A stretch of DNA of 64,000 nucleotides, from the NCBI GenBank assembly GCA_030263635.1, contig SZPI01000011.1:1-64000 (forward strand), given 5' to 3'. A program made the translations under genes and the position numbers. The DNA comes from Flexicrinis sp001567485. GTDB lineage: Bacteria > Chloroflexota > Anaerolineae > Aggregatilineales > Phototrophicaceae. Below, in pieces: positions 1 to 7,787 of the stretch (positions are counted from its first letter, which is position 1; every line of letters starts with the position of its first letter). Below the pieces are notes generated by a model, which did not search any database, had not been told where the DNA came from, and saw nothing but the letters and a program-made list of their open reading frames with translations.

Positions 1-885
1 GGCAAGACCGACCGCAAGATCGAGGTCGTCGAGCGCACGCAGAAACGGAACGGTCAAGTCGTGTATTACGCGACTGGCGAAGTCACCGGCTTTAGGGGCA
101 AGCGTCCGATAATCCAGAAGTACGACACACCGGTTTCGCTGGGTAATTGGTATCCGGCGGTAACTCATATCAATGGAATGGCGGTGACGCCGGAGTCCGG
201 CATCAACAGCGCGGTTGCCCTGCTCGACGCCGTGAACGATGCGATGGGCAGCGCGACGGATTCCGCCTTTGACCAGAGCGCCATCGACGTGCTGTATACC
301 TACAGCGCCCAGCGCGGCGGCATCGTCAGCGACTTGTGGGACTGCATCAAGGGGAAGGTGCGTGTCAACGACAGGGCGACCGGCAAGCAGGTTGAGATCA
401 TGCTGGACGCGATTGCCCGTAAGAAGCGCACCACCGTATCTGCTCACAGCCGCGGCACGATCAAGACCGATAACGCCGTTCGCAAAGTCCACAAGAAGAT
501 AACGCGGGAGCTGCTGCCATCACTGCGCAAGCAGCACTACAACGCGCTGGTCAAGAAGTGGAAGAACAGCGACACCGGCATCGGCATCGGCCCGAAAGAA
601 TTGGCCGAAATGGAGCTGTTCCGCATGGCCGAACAAGAGGCAAAACAGGTGATGGATCGGTATATTCAGTTGATCTACGCCGGTAATGCCGTGCAGTATC
701 CATCGTCTGCGCTCAAGCCGACGTTGTTCGTCGGCGGGCTGGACTTCGTGAGCATGTCGGTCGGCTCATACACCAAGCTGATTAGCGGCGCAAAGAGTGT
801 CGGCAAATTCGCCGGCCATGGATTCAACAAGAACTACTCGAAAGCGGTCGGCAAAGAAATCGCCCAAGACCTCCAGAACCGGTGA
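1..885 (+). CDS. C-terminal part of a large protein with a hydrolase-like tip (5' partial)
   Basis: The frame is open to base 1 with no stop, so the GTG at 61 is only an internal codon and the gene begins outside the window. Counting from that codon, a short HSRGT motif at residues 129-133 follows a hydrophobic strand, as in the nucleophile elbow of alpha/beta hydrolases. Before it lies an HINGM turn (about 37-40), a pattern also found in lipase-like folds. The last 100 residues are helical and lysine-rich. No membrane segment is visible. Two small genes follow at once in the same direction, an arrangement seen for the variable C-terminal tips of polymorphic toxins and their immunity genes. 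The hydrolase and effector readings are inference; I cannot name the family. Confidence 0.55.
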   Translation, partial: GKTDRKIEVVERTQKRNGQVVYYATGEVTGFRGKRPIIQKYDTPVSLGNWYPAVTHINGMAVTPESGINSAVALLDAVNDAMGSATDSAFDQSAIDVLYTYSAQRGGIVSDLWDCIKGKVRVNDRATGKQVEIMLDAIARKKRTTVSAHSRGTIKTDNAVRKVHKKITRELLPSLRKQHYNALVKKWKNSDTGIGIGPKELAEMELFRMAEQEAKQVMDRYIQLIYAGNAVQYPSSALKPTLFVGGLDFVSMSVGSYTKLISGAKSVGKFAGHGFNKNYSKAVGKEIAQDLQNR

Positions 886-930
886 GGATAAGGGCGTCTC
901 CACGACAATCGCGCCGGAGGGCGAACTATT

Positions 931-1419
931 GTGTCCTTACGTGATGAACTGAATGCTGTGCTTGCCGGTTTTGGGCCGGAAATCCGCTTCAATATCCCGC
1001 CGATCAACGACGAGGGGATGTCGCGCTTTATCGTCAAGGTGCCGGCGGAACTCACCGTGCTGCACGACCGTCAGCTCGTGGTCGATGTCCGCCTTGCCGA
1101 ACTGGATGACGCGTTCACGCTGTCGACCCCTGTTGCTGCGCTCAAGCAGACCCCGGACGCCGGCTTCTTCGAGGCGCTGCTGCGTGTGCCGGCCGACGAT
1201 TCGGCGATGGGGCGTGTTGGGCTGGCGCTGTATGACGCGGGCGACTACGACGTAATACAGGCGCAGATGCATTGGGTGCTTGAGTCGATCAACAGCGAGC
1301 AGTTCCGCGCGCTCTACAGCGCCTTTTTCGTCGGCCTCGTCAGCCTGATCGACGAGATTGCCGACATGGCGCGTCAAACACGCTACGTCACGCCGATTCA
1401 TCCGGGACGCGGCGACTGA
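931..1419 (+). CDS. Unknown small cytosolic protein (162 aa)
   Basis: It starts at GTG 931 with a GGAGG-type ribosome site at 916-921, 45 bases after the preceding stop. The protein is acidic, without signal peptide or membrane segment. It reads as an alpha/beta domain: alternating strands to about residue 110, then a long C-terminal helix rich in Ala, Leu and Ile. The size and pattern resemble YbjN or secretion-chaperone-like folds, but I see no diagnostic motif. Its place directly behind a possible effector tip allows an immunity or chaperone role; this is conjecture. Confidence 0.6.
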   Translation: MSLRDELNAVLAGFGPEIRFNIPPINDEGMSRFIVKVPAELTVLHDRQLVVDVRLAELDDAFTLSTPVAALKQTPDAGFFEALLRVPADDSAMGRVGLALYDAGDYDVIQAQMHWVLESINSEQFRALYSAFFVGLVSLIDEIADMARQTRYVTPIHPGRGD

Positions 1420-1429
1420 GAGTCGGGCA

Positions 1430-1894
1430 ATGCGGAACCTGTTCGCGTGGATCCTTCGGCTGCTGCGCGGTTCATCCCGCCAAGCTGCCGAACCCCTCGA
1501 AGCGGAGTATGACGAACGCCCACGCTATGACGATGCCGCGCCGGTGGATGAACCGTATGCGGACATCGACGATCCGGAAACCCTTGTCGAAGCGCCATCC
1601 CCCGACCATGACGGCGAGGACGTGCGCCCCTCGATCTGGGTCAACATCAAACTCGGCGGCGACGGGCTTGCCACCGACGCCGACCATAAGCTGCGGTATG
1701 AGATCGAAAACGCCATCGAGGAGCGCGGCGTTGGCGACTGGTACGGCAGCGGCGCTGGCGATGGCTGGATGGACGTCGCGTTCATTGTGCGGGAAGGCGA
1801 CACGGTGCGTTCTGCCGTGTCCGCCGTGCGCGCGATCCTGCGCGAGTTTCACGTGCCGGAAGACCGCGTGCGGATCGACGTTTTCAACGATTAG
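1430..1894 (+). CDS. Unknown small protein with acidic linker and alpha/beta C-terminal domain (154 aa)
   Basis: I chose ATG 1430, 10 bases after the previous stop. The longer in-frame extension to 1358 would overlap the upstream gene by 62 bases. Residues 1-15 form a short amphipathic or hydrophobic segment with Trp and several Arg. Residues 25-65 are an acidic, low-complexity linker (Asp, Glu, Pro). Residues 67-154 form a compact domain with a GVGDWYGSGAGDG turn between two strands and a helix, in the style of ferredoxin-like immunity proteins. It looks co-transcribed with the two genes before it. No function can be assigned from sequence alone. Confidence 0.6.
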   Translation: MRNLFAWILRLLRGSSRQAAEPLEAEYDERPRYDDAAPVDEPYADIDDPETLVEAPSPDHDGEDVRPSIWVNIKLGGDGLATDADHKLRYEIENAIEERGVGDWYGSGAGDGWMDVAFIVREGDTVRSAVSAVRAILREFHVPEDRVRIDVFND

Positions 1895-1973
1895 CGGATT
1901 GGCTGCGTCACAGCTGCTCACGGAACCTAACCGGGAAGCAGCGAGAAAGACCGCCCACGCTGCTGACTTTGCG

Positions 1974-1979
1974 TATAAT
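1974..1979 (+). promoter_or_regulatory. -10 box for the toxin-antitoxin pair
   Basis: A perfect TATAAT lies 29 bases before the antitoxin ATG, in an intergenic stretch less GC-rich than its surroundings. No good -35 match sits 16-18 bases upstream. A strong GGTGGGGTG ribosome site follows at 1996-2004. Confidence 0.5.
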
Positions 1980-2008
1980 GGAGTTAGCAATTTACGGTGG
2001 GGTGATCG

Positions 2009-2209
2009 ATGGATCTGGTTGAACTCGTAGTAAAAGTACCTAAGGCGTATCTTGACGATGCCGAGGACTTCGGAATGCTGGATCCTGAGACGATTGCTCA
2101 GGTTCTTCGCGAGGAACTCGACGAGCGGATCATGAGATTCGTAGATGCCGAAGTTAAGGCACACCGATCTGAACAGCGCGCCAGCCGCGAAATTAATCCC
2201 TCCGAATAG
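2009..2209 (+). CDS. Antitoxin of a PIN-type toxin-antitoxin pair
   Basis: This 66-residue acidic protein is mostly helical. It has an N-terminal beta strand (residues 3-11) of the sort seen in ribbon-helix-helix or AbrB-like antitoxins and a charged C-terminal tail. It would neutralise the PIN ribonuclease encoded directly behind it. Its TAG stop shares one base with the toxin GTG start, which is the usual sign of translational coupling. The antitoxin call rests on position and size more than on motif. Confidence 0.7.
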   Translation: MDLVELVVKVPKAYLDDAEDFGMLDPETIAQVLREELDERIMRFVDAEVKAHRSEQRASREINPSE

Positions 2210-2652
2210 TGCGGATCGTATTTGATACCAATGTCGTCGTATCGGGCTTGTTGTGGTCAGGCGCACCACATCAAGCACTTCGATTTGCTGCCGGTAAGCG
2301 GATCGCAGCGATTACCAGTGAAGCGCTTGTGGACGAACTCCGGGACGTTCTGAATCGGCAGAAGTTGCGCAGATTCCTTGAGCGTATTCAGAAATCGGCT
2401 GATGAATTGGTTGAAGATTATCTGGCCTATACGGCAATAATTGAACCTTTTCCGGTGCTAGATGATGCAGTCTCCGATATAGATGACTTGATTGTGTTGG
2501 AAGCTGCTGTTGGTGGTGGGGCGAACTGCGTTGTTACAGGTGATGATGACCTACTCCGGATCGGAAGTTACGCCGAGATTGCGATACTGCCGGTGCAGGC
2601 TTTAGTTCAACGGATTGAGGATGACGACTTGAGCCAAGCGCTTGGTGAATAA
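2209..2652 (+). CDS. PIN-domain toxin (COG1569-type ribonuclease)
   Basis: The 147-residue protein begins with the PIN signature strand and Asp6 (FDTNV, residues 5-9). It keeps the later acidic positions in a DIDD stretch (about 89-92) and a TGDDDLL stretch (about 110-116). Together these form the Mg-binding pocket of PIN nucleases. The length fits the putative toxin component, PIN family. It starts at GTG 2209, overlapping the antitoxin stop by one base. Such toxins cleave RNA when the antitoxin is lost; the target here is unknown. Confidence 0.85.
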   Translation: MRIVFDTNVVVSGLLWSGAPHQALRFAAGKRIAAITSEALVDELRDVLNRQKLRRFLERIQKSADELVEDYLAYTAIIEPFPVLDDAVSDIDDLIVLEAAVGGGANCVVTGDDDLLRIGSYAEIAILPVQALVQRIEDDDLSQALGE

Positions 2653-2934
2653 GGTAATCTGTCAAACTTGATGCTCGCACAATCGTCTGTGTTGAGACAG
2701 TATGCTGCGATCAATGTAAACAGGGGCCAATTGACCTCGACTCGCTGCGACGTGGCTGATGGATCGGCCCGTCGTCACTATACGTGATACCGAGCGCGCG
2801 CTCAGATCTATCGTCCGAACACGATGCAGCGTTCTCCCGGTGTATACGACGCCAGCGAGTCGCGATCAGCGCGCACCGTCGCCACACAGCCAAGCCCGGC
2901 CCAACGCCGACCAATTCACCGCCATGCTTGGGCT
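2653..2934. other. Intergenic stretch, no gene seen
   Basis: About 280 bases separate the PIN toxin from the convergent NTF2-like gene. Open frames here lack ribosome sites and have shadow-type composition. I see no terminator hairpin with a T tract. Confidence 0.5.
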
Positions 2935-3285
2935 TTATCCCTTCACATACGAAAGCTTTTCGGCGACCTTGCCGTCCCGCACGCGCATCACGTCGACGCC
3001 GCGCACGTGGCCGTCGCCCCACGCGTAGCACCAGCGGATCACGCCGTGGTCGCCGCCCGCGAACATCTCCTCGACCTCGAAATACGCGTTAGGCGAGGCG
3101 GCGAACAGCCGTTCCCATACCCCCCGCACGGCCGCCTGACCGATGTACCGTTCGCCGTCCGGCGCGGGGCTGGTGTTTTCAAACACGCAGTCGTCGGTCA
3201 TCAGCGCCATGATCGCGTCGACGTTGTGCGCGTTGAACGCGTCGTGAAAGCGAGCGATGACGGTGAGGGTGTCGGCGCTGTCCAT
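2935..3285 (-). CDS. NTF2-like / SnoaL-type protein
   Basis: I start it at ATG 3285 (116 aa), four bases after the stop of the preceding gene. A longer frame to 3330 would overlap that gene. The helix near residues 8-20 (FHDAFNAHN) is followed by DAIMALMTDDCVFE, then VRGVWERLF and a final RVRDGKV strand. This is the cone-shaped alpha+beta fold of the NTF2-like superfamily (SnoaL-like polyketide cyclases, ketosteroid isomerases). Most members without a recognisable active site cannot be assigned a substrate, and that is the case here. It forms a two-gene unit with the acetyltransferase upstream. Confidence 0.8.
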   Translation of the reverse strand: MDSADTLTVIARFHDAFNAHNVDAIMALMTDDCVFENTSPAPDGERYIGQAAVRGVWERLFAASPNAYFEVEEMFAGGDHGVIRWCYAWGDGHVRGVDVMRVRDGKVAEKLSYVKG

Positions 3286-3289
3286 GAGG

Positions 3290-3847
3290 TTATCTTCGCT
3301 TTGCAAGCCACTCATCGCGCAGAATGCCATAGTTCAAAACGTCCCACCGTTTGCCCTCACGCCAGACGGCTTGCCGGATCGTGCCTTCCAGCCTAAACCC
3401 AACTTTTTCGTAGGCGCGAATACCAGCGGTGTTATAGCTCATCACGCGTAGGCCCACACGGTGTAGGCCAAGTTCGTCGAATGCGTAATCGAGCAGCAGC
3501 CCGATCGCCTCAGGGCCGTATCCTTTGCCACGGTAGTCCGGGTCGCCGATGCCAATGGCGAACATCGCGGCAGCGTTCGGATACTTGATGTCGAACAGCG
3601 CCACGAAGCCGATGCGCTTGTTCTCCGGCAGCGTGACGATCATAAACGACTGGGACTCGCCTCCCTGTTGCACGGGCTGACCAACCCAGCCTTCAATCGA
3701 CGCCGGGTTGATCGGCCGGATCGGGTCGTCATCGAGGTTGCGCAGGTAGTCACTGTTGTGCGACCATGCTGCGAACAGCTCGCGGTCTTCGGGCACTTGC
3801 GCCACCAGCGCGATGCGGGCGCTCTTGAACAGCGGTCGAAAGGTCAT
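3290..3847 (-). CDS. GNAT acetyltransferase of the RimJ/RimL group
   Basis: The 185-residue protein has the RimJ/RimL layout: an N-terminal strand, a conserved YRGKGYGPEA acetyl-CoA pyrophosphate loop near residues 105-114, and a closing YEKVGFRLEG motif near 147-156. The family acetylates N-terminal amines of ribosomal proteins, amino acids or small metabolites. The substrate cannot be read here. It is the first gene of a pair with the NTF2-like protein and starts at ATG 3847. Confidence 0.88.
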   Translation of the reverse strand: MTFRPLFKSARIALVAQVPEDRELFAAWSHNSDYLRNLDDDPIRPINPASIEGWVGQPVQQGGESQSFMIVTLPENKRIGFVALFDIKYPNAAAMFAIGIGDPDYRGKGYGPEAIGLLLDYAFDELGLHRVGLRVMSYNTAGIRAYEKVGFRLEGTIRQAVWREGKRWDVLNYGILRDEWLAKRR

Positions 3848-3869
3848 GCGTCACTCCTAAAGAGCTGTG

Positions 3870-3903
3870 TCAAACAAGAATGGGGGCGTACATGACGCCC
3901 CCA
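3870..3903 (-). terminator. Rho-independent terminator of the secreted repeat protein gene
   Basis: A perfect 9-bp stem (3881-3889 with 3895-3903) closes a 5-base loop. On the minus strand it is followed by a T-rich run. It begins 37 bases past the stop at 3940. Confidence 0.75.
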
Positions 3904-3939
3904 CTTCCAAACATGGCACTGGCCTGATTCAGACGCCCA

Positions 3940-5331
3940 CTATTCGGGCTGTGTGAACGGCTCGACGCTGAAGCTGCCGCCCCAAGAACCATAGTCCTGC
4001 GTAGTGACGCCGTTGCGCTCGCTGCCGGTGTAGCTCTCCTGACCTTCCAGCATCGTGACGCGGATCACGCCGCCGTCGGTTGTGATCGCACCGGCATGAA
4101 CGGCCGCCACGCAAACCGCGGAGTCGTCGGTATAGATGTCCGTGCCCCACACTGTGCCGGACGACAGGTCGACGCCCTCGGCCGGGCAGTTCACGATATA
4201 CGAGGTCTGTTCTGAAAACGCGAAGAGATACGTGCTGTCCGTCCATGTCAGATCGTAGACGAACACCATTTCGCCATCCACGACGATATACGCCGGCTCA
4301 CCGGTATAAGTGTCGTTAAGCGTGACCGACTGTAGGACTTGGTCGATGATGGGCTGAACGTCCATCTCGACAGAAGACGGCACCCATGTGAAGGTGACGA
4401 TAACGAACAGATCGCGATTGAGCGTGACCACGCCGACGACCTGCGCGACGGCGCCCTCTTCCAGTTCGACGTACTGAGTCGGGTCGTAGACCTGAATGGT
4501 GCGCGTGTCGTCGTCCACGAGCGTGACGACATGCTCGGCCGGATCATAATCCTCGTGGCCGGCTGCTTCGGCTAGGTACGATACGACATCCGTAAAGTAG
4601 GTCTCAGGATTGTAGTATTCCGTGACTTCGTCAACGCCGATCGTCGCGCTGACCGAGAAATCCTCAGTCTGAATGCCGGCGAAGTTGGTGACGGTCTCAT
4701 AGCCGCTGGACGCGAACCAGCCTTCCGGCAGCGTCAACTCGACACCGCCGCAAAACTGCACGATGCCTTCCGGCATATCCGCGACGGGGATGGCACATTC
4801 GTCGGTTTCAGGAGCTTCAGGAGTTACAACAACCGGCTCAGACATGACTACCGTATCGAGAATCGCGAGTCCCAGTTCCCGATTCTCCGCCGAGACCTCA
4901 CCCGACCTCTCCGCAATCAAACCGATCAATGGGCCAGCTTCGGTCTCGATGATCGCGACCAGCCCGTTGCCAATATCCTCCATCACAACGCTGGTGAGGG
5001 TGCCGCTGCCGATGTTCAGTGTGATCGGCTCCGGTTCGCCGATTTCTTCGCTGCTTAGTCCGATGCTTGTGAATAGTTCAAGGGGATCAATCGTGCCCGT
5101 CAGGTCGAAATCGCTAAACATCAGCCCGTTGAACATGAAGACGGCGACCGTCTCGTCGGCGTCAGCCACGCCAGCCACGCCGGGCATCATCTCTTGGACT
5201 TGGAAACCGGCGGGATAACTGAACGTGAGCGATCCATCCGATGTTGTGAACGTCTCGGTGAGTTCCTGTGCCGAGACGGCCATGCCAACGAGCATTACAA
5301 GCAAAAGCACAGTGATTCGCTTCAACGCCAT
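3940..5331 (-). CDS. Secreted protein of unknown function with repeated beta-rich modules
   Basis: The 463-residue product has a clear signal peptide (residues 1-21, cleavage after VSA). Two beta-rich modules of about 160-170 residues follow (about 24-190 and 195-345), each opening with a segment on the theme of Leu-Thr-Phe-x-Tyr-Pro or Leu-Thr-Leu-Pro-Glu-Gly-Trp. A shorter C-terminal domain with paired cysteines completes it. The modules resemble the PsbP/DUF1795-like fold of exported proteins, but this is only a pattern match. A promoter sits at 5382-5410 and a hairpin ends the unit, so it is monocistronic. Confidence 0.75.
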   Translation of the reverse strand: MALKRITVLLLVMLVGMAVSAQELTETFTTSDGSLTFSYPAGFQVQEMMPGVAGVADADETVAVFMFNGLMFSDFDLTGTIDPLELFTSIGLSSEEIGEPEPITLNIGSGTLTSVVMEDIGNGLVAIIETEAGPLIGLIAERSGEVSAENRELGLAILDTVVMSEPVVVTPEAPETDECAIPVADMPEGIVQFCGGVELTLPEGWFASSGYETVTNFAGIQTEDFSVSATIGVDEVTEYYNPETYFTDVVSYLAEAAGHEDYDPAEHVVTLVDDDTRTIQVYDPTQYVELEEGAVAQVVGVVTLNRDLFVIVTFTWVPSSVEMDVQPIIDQVLQSVTLNDTYTGEPAYIVVDGEMVFVYDLTWTDSTYLFAFSEQTSYIVNCPAEGVDLSSGTVWGTDIYTDDSAVCVAAVHAGAITTDGGVIRVTMLEGQESYTGSERNGVTTQDYGSWGGSFSVEPFTQPE

Positions 5332-5381
5332 GATGATGTTTCTCCTGTAGTGTGACGCGAAGATAATGAGTGCTGCTTTGC

Positions 5382-5410
5382 AGGATATGTTAGATTAGGT
5401 ACGCTGGCAA
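5382..5410 (-). promoter_or_regulatory. Sigma70-like promoter of the secreted repeat protein gene
   Basis: On the minus strand TTGCCA (5405-5410) and TATCCT (5382-5387) are separated by exactly 17 bases. They match the consensus at five and four of six positions. The ATG is 51 bases beyond the -10 box, and an AGGAG ribosome site lies between. Confidence 0.55.
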
Positions 5411-5447
5411 GCTCATGCCAGCCACTGATTACCCCATGATGAGATGC

Positions 5448-5453
5448 TATACT
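5448..5453 (+). promoter_or_regulatory. -10 box placed for a leaderless transcript
   Basis: TATACT ends seven bases before the ATG at 5461. The transcription start would fall at or next to the first codon, and no ribosome site is seen upstream of the ATG. The -35 region is poor. Confidence 0.4.
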
Positions 5454-5460
5454 CCGTGTC

Positions 5461-5889
5461 ATGAGCCGACTGCCTTCCGAGCCATCTTTGACCGAACGGA
5501 TTCCGCCCGATCATCTCGGTATGTTGGTGACGGCGCTCATCCTCGGACTGCTGGCGTGGGCCGGGCTAGCCGCGCTGATTCTGACTCAGCCGCCGCGGAT
5601 CGGTGGGCAGTTATGGCTGTTCTTCGCGCTGCTCAGTGTCGCGGTGAGCTGTACGGTGCTGCCGTTTGTCCGGTATGTCAACGTGCGCCTGACGCCGATG
5701 ACGCGCGATCTGCCACCCAGCGGCGTCATCCTGCGCCAGAGCGTGTGGTTCGGCGTGTATGCCACGATCTGCGCGTGGCTTCAGATTCCGCGCGTGCTCA
5801 ATATGTCGATCATTATCCTGCTCGCGCTGGCGTTCGTCGGCGTCGAGATCTTCCTGCGCATCCGCGAACTGCCGAACGAACGGCGCTGA
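5461..5889 (+). CDS. Small integral membrane protein (142 aa)
   Basis: There are four hydrophobic stretches, near residues 20-42, 50-70, 90-108 and 113-131, with short charged loops and a basic C-terminus. No motif of a known transporter or enzyme is visible. It stands alone between divergent and convergent minus-strand genes. The start at ATG 5461 is supported by a -10 box seven bases upstream, suggesting translation without a leader. Function unknown. Confidence 0.75.
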   Translation: MSRLPSEPSLTERIPPDHLGMLVTALILGLLAWAGLAALILTQPPRIGGQLWLFFALLSVAVSCTVLPFVRYVNVRLTPMTRDLPPSGVILRQSVWFGVYATICAWLQIPRVLNMSIIILLALAFVGVEIFLRIRELPNERR

Positions 5890-5906
5890 CCTCCGGACGG
5901 TGAAAC

Positions 5907-5932
5907 GAAAAAGGGACACAGCGCGTGTCCCT
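5907..5932 (-). terminator. Terminator of the R3H ATPase gene
   Basis: A perfect 8-bp stem (5912-5919 with 5925-5932) has a 5-base loop. On the minus strand it runs into five Ts (5907-5911). It begins 23 bases after the stop at 5955. Confidence 0.8.
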
Positions 5933-5954
5933 AGTTCATTACAAAATTCGGGCG

Positions 5955-7604
5955 TTAGCCACGGATGATGCGCACATGCCGGTTCGGCTCTTCACCGAAG
6001 CTGCGTGATTCCAGCTCGGCCTTGCGCGCCAGTTGATGCTGGTGGCGTCTGACGACCGCGCCCTGCGGAGAAAGATCGACGAATGGCGCGCCGGCGCGCA
6101 CCTGAAAGATCGCCGACTCAGCCTCCTGCAGGGCGATCCCAAAAGGGTCGGCCGCGGACACCTCAAGCCCGAACATGTCAATCAGCGTGTCCTCGATCTG
6201 GCTGACGGTGTTGGCCCGCAGCACGTAGATCGGCATCCCGCGTCGTTCGGCGTCCACGATCAGCTTAGGCCGCCGCCGGTAAAGCGTCTTGAGCGTCATC
6301 ACGGCGTCAGCACGCCCGACTTCGTCGGTTACTTCGAGCGAGACGTGCAGGCGCTTGGCGGCTTGCATCAGCCGGTTGCGCGCGACGCCGTAGGCGTGGA
6401 TCTTCATAGCCTTCGGCTCGCCGCGCAGGCCGCCGCTGACCGGCCGCTGCAGCACAGGCGGCGCCTCGACCATGGCGGCCGCCGGGCGTTGATGTTCCAT
6501 CGCCGACCGTGTGCCGCGACGAGAAACCGGCGGCGCGTCGGCCTCCGGCCCGTGCCGGCCGTTGCTGCGCCCGAACCCCTGCGCCTGATTCCGTTCGTCC
6601 ATCGGCATCTGCTTAACGGCGATGTCCATCGTGCCGTCCGCAAGCCGCGTGCGCACTTGAATCTGCGGCGCGCGCCCGCGCAGGATCGTGTCGACTGCCG
6701 TAGCGACATCCTCATGCACGACCATCTCGTCGCGGGTCTTGATCTCGACCAGCACCTCGAAGGTCGGCGGGGCACGGCGTTCCAGCACGGTCTTCTGGGT
6801 GCCGCGGCGGCGCGCTTCATCGTCAGACAGTGTGACCGACTCGATGCCGCCGACGAGGTCGGACAGCGTCGGATTGAGCATCAGGTTGTCCAGCGCGTTG
6901 CCGTGCGCCGTGCCGATCAACTGCACGCCGCGCTCGGCAATCGTGCGCGCGGCCATCGCCTCCAGCTCACGGCCGATCTCGTCGATGACGATCACTTCCG
7001 GGTTATGGTTCTCGACCGCTTCGATCATCACCTCGTGTTGGCGCTCCGGACGGCTGACCTGCATGCGGCGCGCGCGTCCGACGGCCGGGTGCGGCACGTC
7101 GCCATCGCCGCCGATCTCGTTGGAGGTATCGACGATGACGACGCGCTTCGTCTCGGCCAGCACACGCGCTGCTTCGCGCAGCAGGGTCGTCTTGCCGACG
7201 CCCGGCGGCCCGAGCAGCAGGATGCTCTTGCCGGTCACAATGAGATCGTGCACGATGTCGATGGTTCCATACACCGCACGCCCGACGCGGCACGTCAAGC
7301 CGACGATCTGCCCCTTGCGGTTGCGGATCGCAGAGATGCGGTGCAGCGTGCGCTCCATACCGGCGCGGTTGTCCGCGTCGAACTGCCCGATGTTCTGCAC
7401 GATCGAGTCGAGTTCGTCGTGGGTGATCTCTTCGTCTGAGAGGACAACTTCGCGGTCGGTGAACCGTGCTGTCGGCGCACGTCCGAGGTCGAGCACAACC
7501 TCAAGGAGGCTGTCCGTGTTGCCTAAGTTGTCGAGCGCAGTATTGATCCGGTCGGGGAGAACACGCTTGAGTTCTTCGATATTGTCGGTTATCCGTTTTT
7601 CCAT
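5955..7604 (-). CDS. R3H-domain AAA ATPase (SpoIIIAA/Ycf45-like)
   Basis: I start it at ATG 7604 (549 aa); the frame is open to 7691 but that extension looks non-coding. Walker A is GPPGVGKTT at 132-140 and Walker B VIVIDEI at 204-210. Between them lies an NEIGGDGDVPHPAVGRARR segment typical of the SpoIIIAA/Ycf45 ATPases. After a Pro/Arg-rich linker, a C-terminal domain ends in an R3H motif (RRHQHQ) about 25 residues from the end; R3H binds single-stranded nucleic acid. Chloroflexota and Cyanobacteria carry homologues of this fusion, whose role is not settled. It ends at a good terminator. Confidence 0.88.
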   Translation of the reverse strand: MEKRITDNIEELKRVLPDRINTALDNLGNTDSLLEVVLDLGRAPTARFTDREVVLSDEEITHDELDSIVQNIGQFDADNRAGMERTLHRISAIRNRKGQIVGLTCRVGRAVYGTIDIVHDLIVTGKSILLLGPPGVGKTTLLREAARVLAETKRVVIVDTSNEIGGDGDVPHPAVGRARRMQVSRPERQHEVMIEAVENHNPEVIVIDEIGRELEAMAARTIAERGVQLIGTAHGNALDNLMLNPTLSDLVGGIESVTLSDDEARRRGTQKTVLERRAPPTFEVLVEIKTRDEMVVHEDVATAVDTILRGRAPQIQVRTRLADGTMDIAVKQMPMDERNQAQGFGRSNGRHGPEADAPPVSRRGTRSAMEHQRPAAAMVEAPPVLQRPVSGGLRGEPKAMKIHAYGVARNRLMQAAKRLHVSLEVTDEVGRADAVMTLKTLYRRRPKLIVDAERRGMPIYVLRANTVSQIEDTLIDMFGLEVSAADPFGIALQEAESAIFQVRAGAPFVDLSPQGAVVRRHQHQLARKAELESRSFGEEPNRHVRIIRG

Positions 7605-7787
7605 GTAGGGTTCTGCACTCCGGGATATGAGCCCACCCGTTTTCGGCCCAGTGCGATGCACTGCTGGTCCAGCAGCAGCGCAACCCAGCATAATCAGTAT
7701 AGCAGTGTTATTACGCTATCTAGAGTCTAGCGTAGTATCGGTTTACGTCAACCATTGGGGAAACCTCACCCGGAAGCCGTAGGGCGG
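7605..7787. other. Intergenic region upstream of the R3H ATPase gene
   Basis: The stretch between two minus-strand genes is AT-richer. It holds an imperfect symmetric element with arms TACGCTA at 7713-7719 and TAGCGTA at 7729-7735. This could be an operator or weak hairpin for the ATPase gene; no clear -10/-35 pair was found. Confidence 0.35.

Noticed and set aside
6033..7439. 468-codon plus-strand frame opposite the R3H ATPase
   Set aside because: Composition of a shadow frame; the minus-strand gene has Walker and R3H motifs.
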